From contig QCTE01000010.1 in the NCBI GenBank assembly GCA_003211275.1, positions 1 to 49,544 on the forward strand: 49,544 bases of DNA, read 5' to 3'. Shown one piece after another: positions 16,801 through 24,545 of the stretch; position 1 is the stretch's first letter, and each line of letters begins with the position of its first letter. Under the pieces are notes generated by a model. That model did no database searches, had not been told where the DNA came from, and was given only the letters and a program-made list of their open reading frames with translations. This stretch comes from Synechococcus sp. AG-673-A03. GTDB taxonomy: Bacteria > Cyanobacteriota > Cyanobacteriia > PCC-6307 > Cyanobiaceae. A program made the position numbers and the translations under genes.

Positions 16801-17505
16801 GACAACAACCGCGCTCTGGTGGAGCGAGAACTGACGCGGTCCGGCCTGGAGACCGACAGAGTTGACGCAGTTCTCGAGGGCCTGGAGACACTGATGCAGG
16901 CCCCCTTCGGAGGACCACTCGGCAATCTGCAACTGAAGTCGTTGCACAGTGGGCGGCGTTTGCATGAACTCAGCTTTGATCTGCCTGTTGCTCATCAGGG
17001 CAGAGCGGTTCAGCCCAAGCAACTGGCGCGGGCCTTTCGCGTTGAACCCCATCACCGATTCGGTGAACGCTACGCCGATTCACTCGAAGATCTGGAGTTT
17101 CTCAGCCGAGGCTTTCTCACTGGCTCCATCGATCTGGTCTTCACTGATGGCGACGATCCCGCCACGGCTCGCTGGTGGATTGCGGACTGGAAAAGCAACT
17201 GGATCGGCGAAAGAGACGTGGATGGGCGTCCATTGCACTGCGGACCCCGGCACTATTCACAGAGCGCCATGGAGGAGCAGATGTATCAGCATCACTATCC
17301 TCTGCAAGCCCATCTCTACCTTGTCGCCCTGCATCGATTTCTGCAGTGGCGGCTCGACGGCTACCAGCCTGAGCGTCATCTCGGCGGATACGCCTATGTC
17401 TTTCTTCGTGGTGTTTCCAAATCTGGTGGCAGCGGCGTAATTCTTGAAGCTGCACCTCTGCAACGCCTCCATGCACTCGACTGTGTCCTGCGAGGTGAGG
17501 ATTGA
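13849..17505 (+). CDS. recB: exodeoxyribonuclease V beta subunit RecB
   Basis: About 1218 residues with all RecB parts: Walker A SAGTGKTFALAH near residue 30, the DEFQDTDPLQW helicase motif near 414 followed by VGDPKQAIYRFRGGD, YVAITRAERHLVLF near 820, and the C-terminal nuclease domain with GDCLHRILEQ and the catalytic ADWKSNW (D-x-K) near 1110. It supplies the 3'-5' helicase and the nuclease of the RecBCD complex. The ATG at 13849 overlaps the recC stop by one base; a TTG two codons upstream is possible. It overlaps recD by four bases. Confidence 0.95.
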   Translation: MKMATAGSTRRFEANTYPLTPGVRLLEASAGTGKTFALAHLVLRLVTEQGLSLDQLLVVTFTEAAADELRDRIGRRLDAALQGLLHKERSSSLLHETDAVLQNWLEQHGQDSQQRRLLASRLLEALEALERADITTIHGFCRRSLRRQALQNGQAIDLALDDDPQTLAIQVAHDLWREEVLELEPGHVAGLLQAGLSPEALASALQRLDGDCAVHIAEDAEPIAPEQTLGEVFKGWLQSRWEHFLAEWNIAGAALEQALRGCAAEWRSLGCTDTKPFSAKPKKDRSKELDTWIDHISKTYGHSMHYLEVRNQVLLGGYFHPGSFQKTARSCAEADPSLASAALQTAIADLWDGPAEQTWRYLLTKGLNQLKERRRQRGVVGFSGLLDALDPAQSDAAEAWLTPLRARYRVVLIDEFQDTDPLQWRLLKTAFSTPNHLLLMVGDPKQAIYRFRGGDLNTYKAARRDADCIDDLLDNRRTTPLLMQAMNQLMAPGLLLSELSVPEVTPRSSAQPLPLLKGSASLQIHDINPDDDDGKSSRTSLEARIPRIAADLILHTLRHDPGLDPSELCILVSRHRQAEDIRAQLAAAGLPSRLVSQGDVFTSQGASDLQTFLDALARPAHSGGLRQLAVSSLLQWRSDELADAEGNGELDQLASRLQQLAIDLPKLGLMGCLARLMDGQTVADLSSRGRLLGDLQQCARLVQDTMHRQGLDASSGADWLRRQRLYPPDTIPEQRQPFSDLAESAVAVVTVHRSKGLQYPVVICPYLWEAPSPAKGPLWRVPAGDESGSWRVALNPHWGLGHTASQSDQRESRAEAERLAYVAITRAERHLVLFRARAARQEGNPLAPWLEQLADPPGLLISLHRAEVNPVSERWHPRMVERNLQCGAVPGHGFDRSWGRSSYSAWISSHGNAKATSPDPRNLEEGRDVDAQTGADAESLSISDQSEPVDPKDSPLGAFPRGAAAGDCLHRILEQVPFDQDIEHDNNRALVERELTRSGLETDRVDAVLEGLETLMQAPFGGPLGNLQLKSLHSGRRLHELSFDLPVAHQGRAVQPKQLARAFRVEPHHRFGERYADSLEDLEFLSRGFLTGSIDLVFTDGDDPATARWWIADWKSNWIGERDVDGRPLHCGPRHYSQSAMEEQMYQHHYPLQAHLYLVALHRFLQWRLDGYQPERHLGGYAYVFLRGVSKSGGSGVILEAAPLQRLHALDCVLRGED

Positions 17506-19193
17506 TAGATCCCCGCGATTGGACTACCACCTCATCGGCTTTGAGCAGAGGAATGATGTCGATGCTGCTGCGTCGCTATCCACCTCCGGCGGAGTTCGGC
17601 AACAACGAGCTCAGTGCTCTTAAGGATCTTGTGCAGGCAATGACCCAGGCTCTCAGCCAGGGGGAGATGAGCATCGATCTAGGCACCAGCAGCCAGAAAC
17701 CCAGTGAGCTGGAAGCCGATGGCTGGCCCGAGAAGCACCGAAGGGTGATTGAAGCCAGCGGCTGGTTGGAGAAAGAGCCTGTGCTGATGGTGATGGAAGG
17801 TGATCATCTGCTCTGGCGACGTTGGCATCAGGGCATGGAGATGCTGGAGCAGACGCTGATCAAACGCAGCGCACTGTCCCCTGTGGGAAAGCCAAACGGA
17901 CGCCGTAGCAGAGAGGACACCAAGAGATTGACGTTGGAGCAGAAGTTGAATCCGGAGCAGCTTGCGGCGGTCAATGCGGTCAGCGATCACAGGGTGGTGT
18001 TGCTCAGTGGAGGGCCCGGCACCGGCAAAACCAGCGCCGTGCGGGCCATGCTGATCCGAGCCATGGCGGATCGCGGCGACCTGCGCATTCATCTGGCCGC
18101 TCCGACAGGAAAAGCGGCACGGCGACTGCAGGACGCGATCCGAGGCGATCAACGCACAGCTGAATTACCTTGCACCACACTTCATCGGTTGCTGCAGGCC
18201 AGACCAGGCGGCTTCAGCCGTCATCGCCGCAATCCACTCGCGCTGGATCTGCTGGTGGTCGACGAAGCCTCAATGGTCGACCTGACACTGGCTCAGGCAC
18301 TGATGGATGCCCTACCGGCCACTGCACAACTGCTGCTTGTTGGTGATGCCAACCAGTTACCACCGATCGGAGTAGGCGCTGTCTGGCAACACCTCCAGAA
18401 GGCGGACCTGCAGCAGCGATTCGGGACTGCTGCTGTGCGTCTCCACCAGGTGTACAGAAACCGAGGAGACCTGGCTCGACTGAGCTCGCTGTTATGCCGT
18501 CAGGGGGCGGAAGCCTTCTGGACCGACCTGGCTGATCTCGATGACGCGGCCAACGTGCATCAACTGCTCTCTGAGTCTTCTCGGTTTCCAGCGACGGTGA
18601 CCGATGCCGTCCATCAGCAGCTGGAGAACCTGAGGTTGGCAGCCAACAGCCTGGAGGTCAGGCCTGATGGATCTCCTGATCCCGAACGAGCCCACGCCCT
18701 ACTCGAGCGCCTCGATGCCTTGATTGTGCTCTGCCCGCGTCGTCGGGGGTTATGGGGAGTGGACAGTCTTCACCGGCATTTGGTGTCGGGTAGTGATGCC
18801 CGTGATTGGCCCGAGGGGTTGCCTGTTCTCTGCAGCGACAATCAAATCGAACTGGGTCTTGCCAACGGCGACCTCGGGCTCTGCATCGGCAGCGGCGAAA
18901 CACGCAGGCTGCTGTTCCGATGCAGCGATGACTCAGGCCACGGTGTTTATCGACTGCTGCATCCAGCCAGGGTCCGCCGAATCGAGCCTGCTCTGGCTCT
19001 CACGATTCACAAAGCTCAGGGCAGCGAGGCTGATCAGGTGCTGCTGCTGTGGCCACCTTGCGATGAAGCAAGCAATTCAGCGCTTCTCTACACCGCCATT
19101 ACAAGAGCTCGTCATCAACTGACCGTGGTGCGACTGGCATCCTCAAAGAGCAGCGGCATGCTGGGGGCGATCGATCGTCAGGGGTCGGTATGA
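17502..19193 (+). CDS. recD: exodeoxyribonuclease V alpha subunit RecD
   Basis: 563 residues. Walker A GGPGTGKTSAVRAM near residue 169, Walker B VVDEASMVD near 252, GDANQLPPIGVG, and the C-terminal IHKAQGSEADQVLLL plus YTAITRARHQL motif of superfamily 1B helicases. It is the 5'-3' motor of RecBCD. The TTG overlaps the recB stop; an ATG pair 16 codons in is an alternative start. The four-base ATGA overlap with the next gene implies translational coupling to a gene unrelated to recombination. Confidence 0.94.
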   Translation: MIDPRDWTTTSSALSRGMMSMLLRRYPPPAEFGNNELSALKDLVQAMTQALSQGEMSIDLGTSSQKPSELEADGWPEKHRRVIEASGWLEKEPVLMVMEGDHLLWRRWHQGMEMLEQTLIKRSALSPVGKPNGRRSREDTKRLTLEQKLNPEQLAAVNAVSDHRVVLLSGGPGTGKTSAVRAMLIRAMADRGDLRIHLAAPTGKAARRLQDAIRGDQRTAELPCTTLHRLLQARPGGFSRHRRNPLALDLLVVDEASMVDLTLAQALMDALPATAQLLLVGDANQLPPIGVGAVWQHLQKADLQQRFGTAAVRLHQVYRNRGDLARLSSLLCRQGAEAFWTDLADLDDAANVHQLLSESSRFPATVTDAVHQQLENLRLAANSLEVRPDGSPDPERAHALLERLDALIVLCPRRRGLWGVDSLHRHLVSGSDARDWPEGLPVLCSDNQIELGLANGDLGLCIGSGETRRLLFRCSDDSGHGVYRLLHPARVRRIEPALALTIHKAQGSEADQVLLLWPPCDEASNSALLYTAITRARHQLTVVRLASSKSSGMLGAIDRQGSV

Positions 19194-19537
19194 CGACAAG
19201 AGTGGAGCGTCCCTGGGGCTGGTACGAGGAGCTGGCCGAAGGAGCCGGCTACAAAGTGAAGCGACTGCTTGTGAAGGAGAACGCGCGGCTCAGCCTGCAA
19301 CGCCACCAACATCGCAGCGAACATTGGGTGATTGCCGCTGGAAGTGGGTCCGTCTTTTGCGATGGCACCTGGATGGACGCTGCGGTGGGCAACACCTTTG
19401 ACATTCCTGTAAGGGCCATTCATCGGGCCTTCGGAGGTCCCGGAGATCTTCTGATCATCGAAGTCCAGCGCGGCGCAATTCTGCTGGAATCCGACATCGA
19501 ACGACTGGAGGATGACTTCGGGAGGGTGATAACTTGA
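19190..19537 (+). CDS. mannose-6-phosphate isomerase-type cupin
   Basis: 115 residues, a single cupin equal to the C-terminal domain of bifunctional ManC/AlgA enzymes. It starts with ERPWGWYEEL, then YKVKRLLVKENARLSLQRH, the metal motif HQHRSEHWVIAAG and FDIPVRAIHRA near the end. It would interconvert mannose and fructose phosphates for GDP-mannose, and so envelope polysaccharide supply; as a lone domain it could instead work together with a separate guanylyltransferase. It overlaps recD by four bases and closes the operon. Confidence 0.87.
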   Translation: MTTRVERPWGWYEELAEGAGYKVKRLLVKENARLSLQRHQHRSEHWVIAAGSGSVFCDGTWMDAAVGNTFDIPVRAIHRAFGGPGDLLIIEVQRGAILLESDIERLEDDFGRVIT

Positions 19538-19602
19538 CTGTTCACCTTTGAAAAGAAGGCAAGCAATACAGCGCGGCACAACATGCCGATGGGACGTTGC
19601 AG

Positions 19603-19627
19603 GCCTGATTTGAAGGATCAATCAGGC
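19603..19627. promoter_or_regulatory. perfect inverted repeat before the helicase gene
   Basis: GCCTGATT and AATCAGGC are perfect eight-base complements around a nine-base loop (TGAAGGATC), ending 17 bases before the helicase ATG. There is no T run, so it is less a terminator for the rec operon than a possible hairpin in the helicase leader or an operator. Confidence 0.4.
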
Positions 19628-19644
19628 AGACCGCCTTCATCGAC

Positions 19645-21471
19645 ATGACCCAGACGCAATCGCAGGCCGTTGAGCCCTGCGCAGTGGATCTCACTGTTTC
19701 AGAGCTTCCTGTACCGACAGCCGAGGCCTCAGAACAGGATGTGTTCACCACTGTGATTGAACCGAGCGGGGACGACGAATCCGGTGCAGACCCAAGCACT
19801 GAGGAGTCCAATCCATCTGGCTTTGCTGGTTTCGGATTCAGCGAGGCACTGCTGAAGACCCTTGATGAAAAGGGCTACAAGGAACCATCCCCGATTCAAA
19901 AAGCGGCAATTCCAGAACTGATGCTGGGCCGCGATCTGGTCGGCCAGGCTCAGACCGGCACAGGCAAGACCGCTGCCTTTGCGCTTCCCCTACTGGAACG
20001 CCTTGAGGGGCGTAGCACTCAGCCGAGGGTGCTGGTGCTCGCACCCACTCGCGAACTGGCGATGCAAGTGGCTGACTCCTTCAAGGCCTACGCCGCCGGA
20101 CATCCCCATCTGAATGTGCTGGCGATCTACGGAGGATCTGATTTCAGATCGCAGATTCATGCCCTCAAGCGTGGTGTGGATGTGGTGGTCGGGACCCCTG
20201 GCCGCGTGATGGACCACATGCGCCAGGGAACCCTGAACACCTCAGGACTGCGCAGTCTGGTTCTGGATGAAGCCGACGAGATGCTGCGGATGGGCTTCAT
20301 CGATGATGTGGAGTGGATCCTCGAGCAACTGCCTGAAGAGCGTCAGGTGGTGCTGTTCTCAGCAACGATGCCGAATGAGATCCGTCGTCTCTCGAAGCGT
20401 TATCTGAGCGAACCAGCAGAGATCACCATCAAGACCAAAGACCGCGAAGCCAAACGAATCCGGCACAGATCCATCACGCTTCAGAACAGTCACAAACTCG
20501 AGGCCCTGAATCGGGTCCTGGAGGCTGTAACCGGGGAAGGCGTGATTATTTTCGCCCGCACCAAGGCCATCACTCTCACCGTGGCTGAGTCACTGGAGGC
20601 TTCAGGTCACGATGTGGCGGTTCTCAATGGTGATGTTCCGCAAAACCAGCGCGAACGCACGGTTGATCGCCTGCGCAAGGGCACGGTGAACATCCTCGTC
20701 GCCACAGACGTGGCAGCCCGTGGTCTCGATGTGGACCGGATTGGACTGGTGATCAACTACGACATGCCGTTCGACAGCGAGGCTTACGTGCACCGCATCG
20801 GGCGCACAGGTCGTGCAGGTCGCACAGGCGAAGCCATCCTGTTCATCACGCCTCGGGAACGTCGCTTTGTCGGCAACCTCGAACGGGCTGTGGGTCAGGC
20901 CATTGAACCGATGGACATTCCCAGCAATGCTGAAATCAACGAAAGCAGGTTGAATCGGCTGCGTCATCGCCTCAGTCAGGCTGCTTTAGCCGAAAGCAAC
21001 GAAGAAACCACGCTTCTGCAGGAGCTGATTCAAAGGGTTGGTCAGGAGAACGAGCTGAGCATGGAGCAGCTGGCGGTGGCAGCCCTGAAGCTGGCAGTGG
21101 GTGATCAACCGCTGCTGGTGCAGGGTGATGAAGGCTGGCTCAAGACCCCTGCCCGCGCCGATCGTCGCGATGATCGGCGTGATCCACGCGGTCGCGATCA
21201 TCGCCGCGTCGATCGAGAGTCACGCCCCCCTGAGGACAACATGATGCGCTACAGGGTTGAGGTGGGTTATCGCGACCGTGTCAAACCGGGGAACCTCGTG
21301 GGCGCTATCGCCAATGAATCAGGCCTGCAGGGGCGAATGATCGGAAGAATTCAGATCTTTGATGCGCACAGTCTTGTGGATCTTCCCAAAGGCATGCCTG
21401 AGGATGTGTACAACGCTCTTCGCAGACTGAAAGTCATGAACCGAGAGCTGCAGATCACTCCAGCTTCCTAA
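19645..21471 (+). CDS. deaD: DEAD-box RNA helicase with DbpA-like tail
   Basis: 608 residues. An acidic, low-complexity leader of about 55 residues is followed by the Q motif (GFGFSEALLKTL...PSPIQKAAIP), Walker A AQTGTGKT near 102, PTRELAMQV, DEADEM near 208, SAT, and HRIGRTGRAGR. The C-terminus has an arginine/aspartate-rich linker and then a DbpA-type RNA-binding domain (YRVEVGYRDRVKPGNLVGAI). This is the CsdA/DeaD class that unwinds RNA during ribosome assembly and mRNA decay; in cyanobacteria the CrhR homologue responds to redox and cold. An inverted repeat precedes the start. Confidence 0.93.
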   Translation: MTQTQSQAVEPCAVDLTVSELPVPTAEASEQDVFTTVIEPSGDDESGADPSTEESNPSGFAGFGFSEALLKTLDEKGYKEPSPIQKAAIPELMLGRDLVGQAQTGTGKTAAFALPLLERLEGRSTQPRVLVLAPTRELAMQVADSFKAYAAGHPHLNVLAIYGGSDFRSQIHALKRGVDVVVGTPGRVMDHMRQGTLNTSGLRSLVLDEADEMLRMGFIDDVEWILEQLPEERQVVLFSATMPNEIRRLSKRYLSEPAEITIKTKDREAKRIRHRSITLQNSHKLEALNRVLEAVTGEGVIIFARTKAITLTVAESLEASGHDVAVLNGDVPQNQRERTVDRLRKGTVNILVATDVAARGLDVDRIGLVINYDMPFDSEAYVHRIGRTGRAGRTGEAILFITPRERRFVGNLERAVGQAIEPMDIPSNAEINESRLNRLRHRLSQAALAESNEETTLLQELIQRVGQENELSMEQLAVAALKLAVGDQPLLVQGDEGWLKTPARADRRDDRRDPRGRDHRRVDRESRPPEDNMMRYRVEVGYRDRVKPGNLVGAIANESGLQGRMIGRIQIFDAHSLVDLPKGMPEDVYNALRRLKVMNRELQITPAS

Positions 21472-21476
21472 CCCTG

Positions 21477-21773
21477 ATGGTCGGCCGCCTTTGTTTGATC
21501 AGCATGGCGCTCGCCACGCTGATCCCGGTCTGCGGGCCCGCACATTCCGTGGAAGCTGAAAACAAGATCACTCAGCTTTGCCTTGCGGGCTTCAACACGG
21601 CCATGAGCCAGGCCGGCAAAGTCCCTCCAGAGGGGATGGGAGATTTCACCTGTGACTGTTTTCTCAGAGAAATGAACAAGGGCAATTCAATTCAGTGGCA
21701 ATCTCTGCTGAGCACTATTGAATCGGCACAGGAAACCTGCACAAAACAGGCCGCGGAACGCTTCAAAATCTGA
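21477..21773 (+). CDS. small secreted cysteine-containing protein
   Basis: 98 residues. Signal peptide of about 25 residues (RLCLISMALATLIPVCG, cleavage near AHS-VEA). The mature protein has cysteines in LCLAG, TCDCFL and ETCTKQ, likely two disulfides, and the segment MGDFTCDCFLREMNKG. It starts five bases after the helicase stop, so it is probably in the same transcript. Family not recognised; the two-helix, four-cysteine pattern is common among small periplasmic proteins of picocyanobacteria. Confidence 0.7.
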   Translation: MVGRLCLISMALATLIPVCGPAHSVEAENKITQLCLAGFNTAMSQAGKVPPEGMGDFTCDCFLREMNKGNSIQWQSLLSTIESAQETCTKQAAERFKI

Positions 21774-22064
21774 ATTCCAGCCGAAGTTGGTCAGGGTGCC
21801 TTCACATGTCTGAATTTTTGATCGGTGTGCTTTGAACGGTGATCCGCAAACCGCCAAGACCCACATCAACAAGCCCGACCTGGAATTAGACACTTTTTTC
21901 GCATCTCTTTCCTGTCCAGGCTGTAGCGTGTAAAAGCATCAGCATCATCGTTCGGCTCTGATCGGCTCGCTCCCCCCCGCTTCAGCTTCTCGGCTACAGC
22001 ATCAAGGACTTTCCAATTCGGACCACGGCTTCTCTGATCAAATGTCCATCGGTCCCAATAGGAA
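21774..22064 (+). other. leader region of the RRM gene
   Basis: About 290 bases with no gene. It ends with an eight-codon frame (MSIGPNRK) whose stop overlaps the ATG of the RRM gene as ATGA, preceded by no clear ribosome site. The long leader fits the known cold-regulated expression of cyanobacterial RRM genes, but no specific element could be named. The reverse frames here are shadows. Confidence 0.35.
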
Positions 22065-22418
22065 ATGACCATCTACATCGGCAATCTCTCCTTCCAGGCT
22101 GAGCAGGAAGACCTGCTTGACCTGTTCAGCCAGTACGGCGAAGTGAAGAGCGCCAGCCTTCCTCTCGACAGAGAGACAGGCCGCAAGCGCGGCTTCGGCT
22201 TCGTTGAAATGAACACTGACGAAGACGAACAGAAAGCAATCGACGACCTTCAAAACGTCGAATGGATGGGTCGAATGATCCGTGTCAACAAAGCCACGCC
22301 TCGCGAAGGCAGAGGTGGCGGTGGCGGTGGCGGCGGCCGCGGTGGATATGGCGGCGGCGGTCGCGATGGCGGTGGCGGTGGCGGTGGCTACGGCGGCGGT
22401 GGCGGCAATCGCTGGTGA
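22065..22418 (+). CDS. rbp: RRM-type glycine-rich RNA-binding protein
   Basis: 117 residues. One RNA recognition motif fills residues 1-82 with RNP2 IYIGNL at the start and RNP1 KRGFGFVEM near 45-53. The rest is an almost pure glycine tail interrupted by arginine, tyrosine and aspartate (RGGGGGGGGRGGYGGGGR). This is the cyanobacterial Rbp family, cold-induced proteins that bind RNA and in some species help localise thylakoid mRNAs. The tail is coded by a GGC/GGT repeat that may vary in length between strains. A DEAD-box helicase gene lies nearby upstream. Confidence 0.93.
   Translation: MTIYIGNLSFQAEQEDLLDLFSQYGEVKSASLPLDRETGRKRGFGFVEMNTDEDEQKAIDDLQNVEWMGRMIRVNKATPREGRGGGGGGGGRGGYGGGGRDGGGGGGGYGGGGGNRW
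22314..22411 (+). repeat. GGC/GGT codon repeat of the glycine tail
   Basis: A low-complexity run of glycine codons in hexamer-like units (GGTGGC, GGCGGC) broken by CGC, TAT/TAC and GAT. It is prone to in-frame length change by slippage or recombination. Confidence 0.8.
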
Positions 22419-22428
22419 TCAACACCTT

Positions 22429-22453
22429 GGAGCCGGCTCAGAGAGCTGGCTCC
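22429..22453. terminator. hairpin between convergent genes
   Basis: GGAGCCGGCTC and GAGCTGGCTCC form an 11-base stem with one G-T wobble and a three-base loop. It begins 11 bases after the RRM stop codon and also covers the stop codon of the convergent interrupted gene. No T run follows, yet stem strength and position suit transcription stop or 3' end protection. Confidence 0.6.
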
Positions 22454-22635
22454 TGCTCCAAACCATCCAGCCACTGATCACGCTGAAGAGCACGCCGTTT
22501 GAGGCGCTCACTCACGTCCAGTGGTTGATGTCCACCCCATTCAGCGTGAGCGTCCGGAATCCTGCAGCGCAGGTTCTGCCGATGACGATGGGTCTAATAC
22601 TGATGGAATCGGGTCAGTGCGCGTGAACGGGACAT
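22438..22635 (-). pseudogene. small gene with one in-frame TAG
   Basis: A 66-codon frame starts with ATG behind a strong ribosome site (GAGGAGATTGC). It reads MSRSRALTRFHQY, then TAG (22594-22596), then continues in the same frame as clearly protein-like, basic sequence ending DVSERLKRRALQRDQWLDG and LEQEPAL before a TGA. TAG differs from the tryptophan codon TGG by one base, which suggests a single nonsense mutation. The intact form would be a 65-residue basic helical protein, perhaps nucleic-acid-binding. Convergent to the RRM gene and sharing its hairpin. Confidence 0.55.
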
Positions 22636-22736
22636 GCAATCTCCTCGTTCTCCTGTCATGGTCTAGCTCGGCTGTGAATGGACCCAAGCGGCTGTGCAAC
22701 ACAACGCTTGAATGAACCAGTGAGCACGCCGAACGG

Positions 22737-24545
22737 ATGCCCCATTCCAAGCCCCTTGCCAGTAAGCAGGCGCCTCTGATTCGTTTGTTTCAGCATCTGC
22801 GCCCTTACCGCAGGAAGGTTTGGTCTGCGGCCAGCTGCTCGGTGATCAACAAAATCTTCGATCTGGCACCACCGGTGCTGATCGCGCTCGCCGTGGATGT
22901 CGTTGTTCAGCAGGACACGTCATGGCTTGCTCAGCTCGGCGCCACAACGGTATTCAGTCAGTTGATCGTGCTGGCAGTGCTGTCGTTCCTGGTCTGGACG
23001 GCTGAATCCTTTTTTGAATATCTCTATGGCCTGCTCTGGCGCAACCTCGCCCAGAGTGCACAACACAGCCTGCGTCTTGAGGCCTATGACCATCTCCAGA
23101 AACTTGAGATGGATTTTTTCGAACACGACAGCAGCGGACGGCTGCTCACGGTGCTCAACGATGACATCAATCAGCTTGAGCGATTTCTGAACCACGGAGC
23201 CAATGAAATCCTGCATCTCATCACCACGGTGCTGCTAGTGGGTGGTTTGATGACGATGTTGGCTCCAGGTGTGGCGCTCTTCGCCTTCCTGCCGATCCCA
23301 GTCATTCTTTGGGGCTCGCTGAATTTCCAGCGCCGGCTCGCACCACGCTATGGCGATGTACGCCGCCGAGCAGGAGACATGGCCTCCAGGCTCACCAACA
23401 ACATTGGAGGCATGCTCACTATCAAAAGCTTTGCCCAAGAAAGATGGGAGCTTGAGCAGCTACGCCGGGAAAGTGATGCTTACAGGGAGTGCAACCGCCA
23501 TGCCATCAGGATCTCTGCCGCTTTCATTCCACTGATCCGTTTCGCCATTCTGTTTGCATTCCTGGCCATTCTGATTGTCGGGGGGATTCAGGCCAGGAAT
23601 GGCGTGATCGCAGTTGGTACCTACAGCTTTCTGGTCTTCATCACCCAGAGGTTGCTCTGGCCTCTCACCACTCTCGGCCGCACACTGGACGACTACCAAC
23701 GCTCCATGGCCTCAACGAACCGGGTGCTGGATCTGATTGACACACCGATCCAGATCGCTGGTGGAAGCCGCCGTCTCGCCCCAGAGCAGGTGCATGGAAA
23801 CATCCGCTACGAGCTGGTCGATTTTGCCTATCGGAATCGCCCAGCTCTGCTGAACGGATTCAGCCTGACGATTCCCGCAGGAAGGACCCTGGGAATTGTC
23901 GGAGCCACCGGTTCAGGCAAAAGCTCTCTGGTGAAACTGTTGCTAAGGCTTTATCCCCTCAATGCAGGGAGAATTTTCCTGGATGAAATCCCCATTGAAC
24001 AGCTAAGGCTCGATGATCTTCGGCGTTCAATCGCCCTCGTCTGTCAGGACGTCTATCTTTTTCATGGCAGTGTCGGTGAGAACATCGCCTACGGAGCAGC
24101 AAACGCTTCATCAGAAGAAGTGCTTGTCGCCGCCCGAGAGGCCGAAGCGCTCGAGTTCATCCAGGCACTGCCGGAACAGTTCGACACGATCGTGGGAGAG
24201 AGGGGGCAACGGCTCTCCGGAGGGCAGCGTCAACGGATCGCATTGGCAAGAGCGATTCTGAAAAATGCTCCTGTATTGATTCTCGATGAAGCAACCGCTG
24301 CAGTTGATAACGACACTGAAGCCGCGATCCAGCGTTCACTCATGCGCATCACCGCCAACCGCACCACACTTGTGATTGCTCATCGACTCAGCACAGTTCG
24401 ACATGCTGATCGCATCATTGTCATGGATCAGGGTTGCATCGTGGAAGATGGCACCCATGAACAACTGCTGCATCAAGCTGGTGTCTATGCCGATCTCTGG
24501 CGCGTTCAGGCCGGACTTCGCCGCGATGAAGCCCTGATCCTTTGA
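22737..24545 (+). CDS. ABC exporter, fused membrane and ATPase domains
   Basis: 602 residues: six-helix membrane domain (about residues 25-310) followed by an ATPase with Walker A GATGSGKSSLVKLLLRLYP near 385, signature LSGGQRQRIALARAI, Walker B VLILDEATAAVD and the H-loop IAHRLSTVRHADRI. This is the MsbA/multidrug/lipid exporter type working as a dimer. The substrate is not visible; the conserved DFFEHDSSGRLLTVLNDDINQLE segment is shared by cyanobacterial members. It is followed by the antiporter with a one-base overlap, so the two form an operon. Confidence 0.92.
   Translation: MPHSKPLASKQAPLIRLFQHLRPYRRKVWSAASCSVINKIFDLAPPVLIALAVDVVVQQDTSWLAQLGATTVFSQLIVLAVLSFLVWTAESFFEYLYGLLWRNLAQSAQHSLRLEAYDHLQKLEMDFFEHDSSGRLLTVLNDDINQLERFLNHGANEILHLITTVLLVGGLMTMLAPGVALFAFLPIPVILWGSLNFQRRLAPRYGDVRRRAGDMASRLTNNIGGMLTIKSFAQERWELEQLRRESDAYRECNRHAIRISAAFIPLIRFAILFAFLAILIVGGIQARNGVIAVGTYSFLVFITQRLLWPLTTLGRTLDDYQRSMASTNRVLDLIDTPIQIAGGSRRLAPEQVHGNIRYELVDFAYRNRPALLNGFSLTIPAGRTLGIVGATGSGKSSLVKLLLRLYPLNAGRIFLDEIPIEQLRLDDLRRSIALVCQDVYLFHGSVGENIAYGAANASSEEVLVAAREAEALEFIQALPEQFDTIVGERGQRLSGGQRQRIALARAILKNAPVLILDEATAAVDNDTEAAIQRSLMRITANRTTLVIAHRLSTVRHADRIIVMDQGCIVEDGTHEQLLHQAGVYADLWRVQAGLRRDEALIL

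Noticed and set aside
22262-22750. Plus and minus frames around the glycine-repeat and its downstream gap
   Set aside because: Arginine/tryptophan or alanine/valine repeats are frame-shifted readings of the glycine codons; the minus 69-codon frame at 22541 lies in another frame than the interrupted gene, which has the ribosome site.
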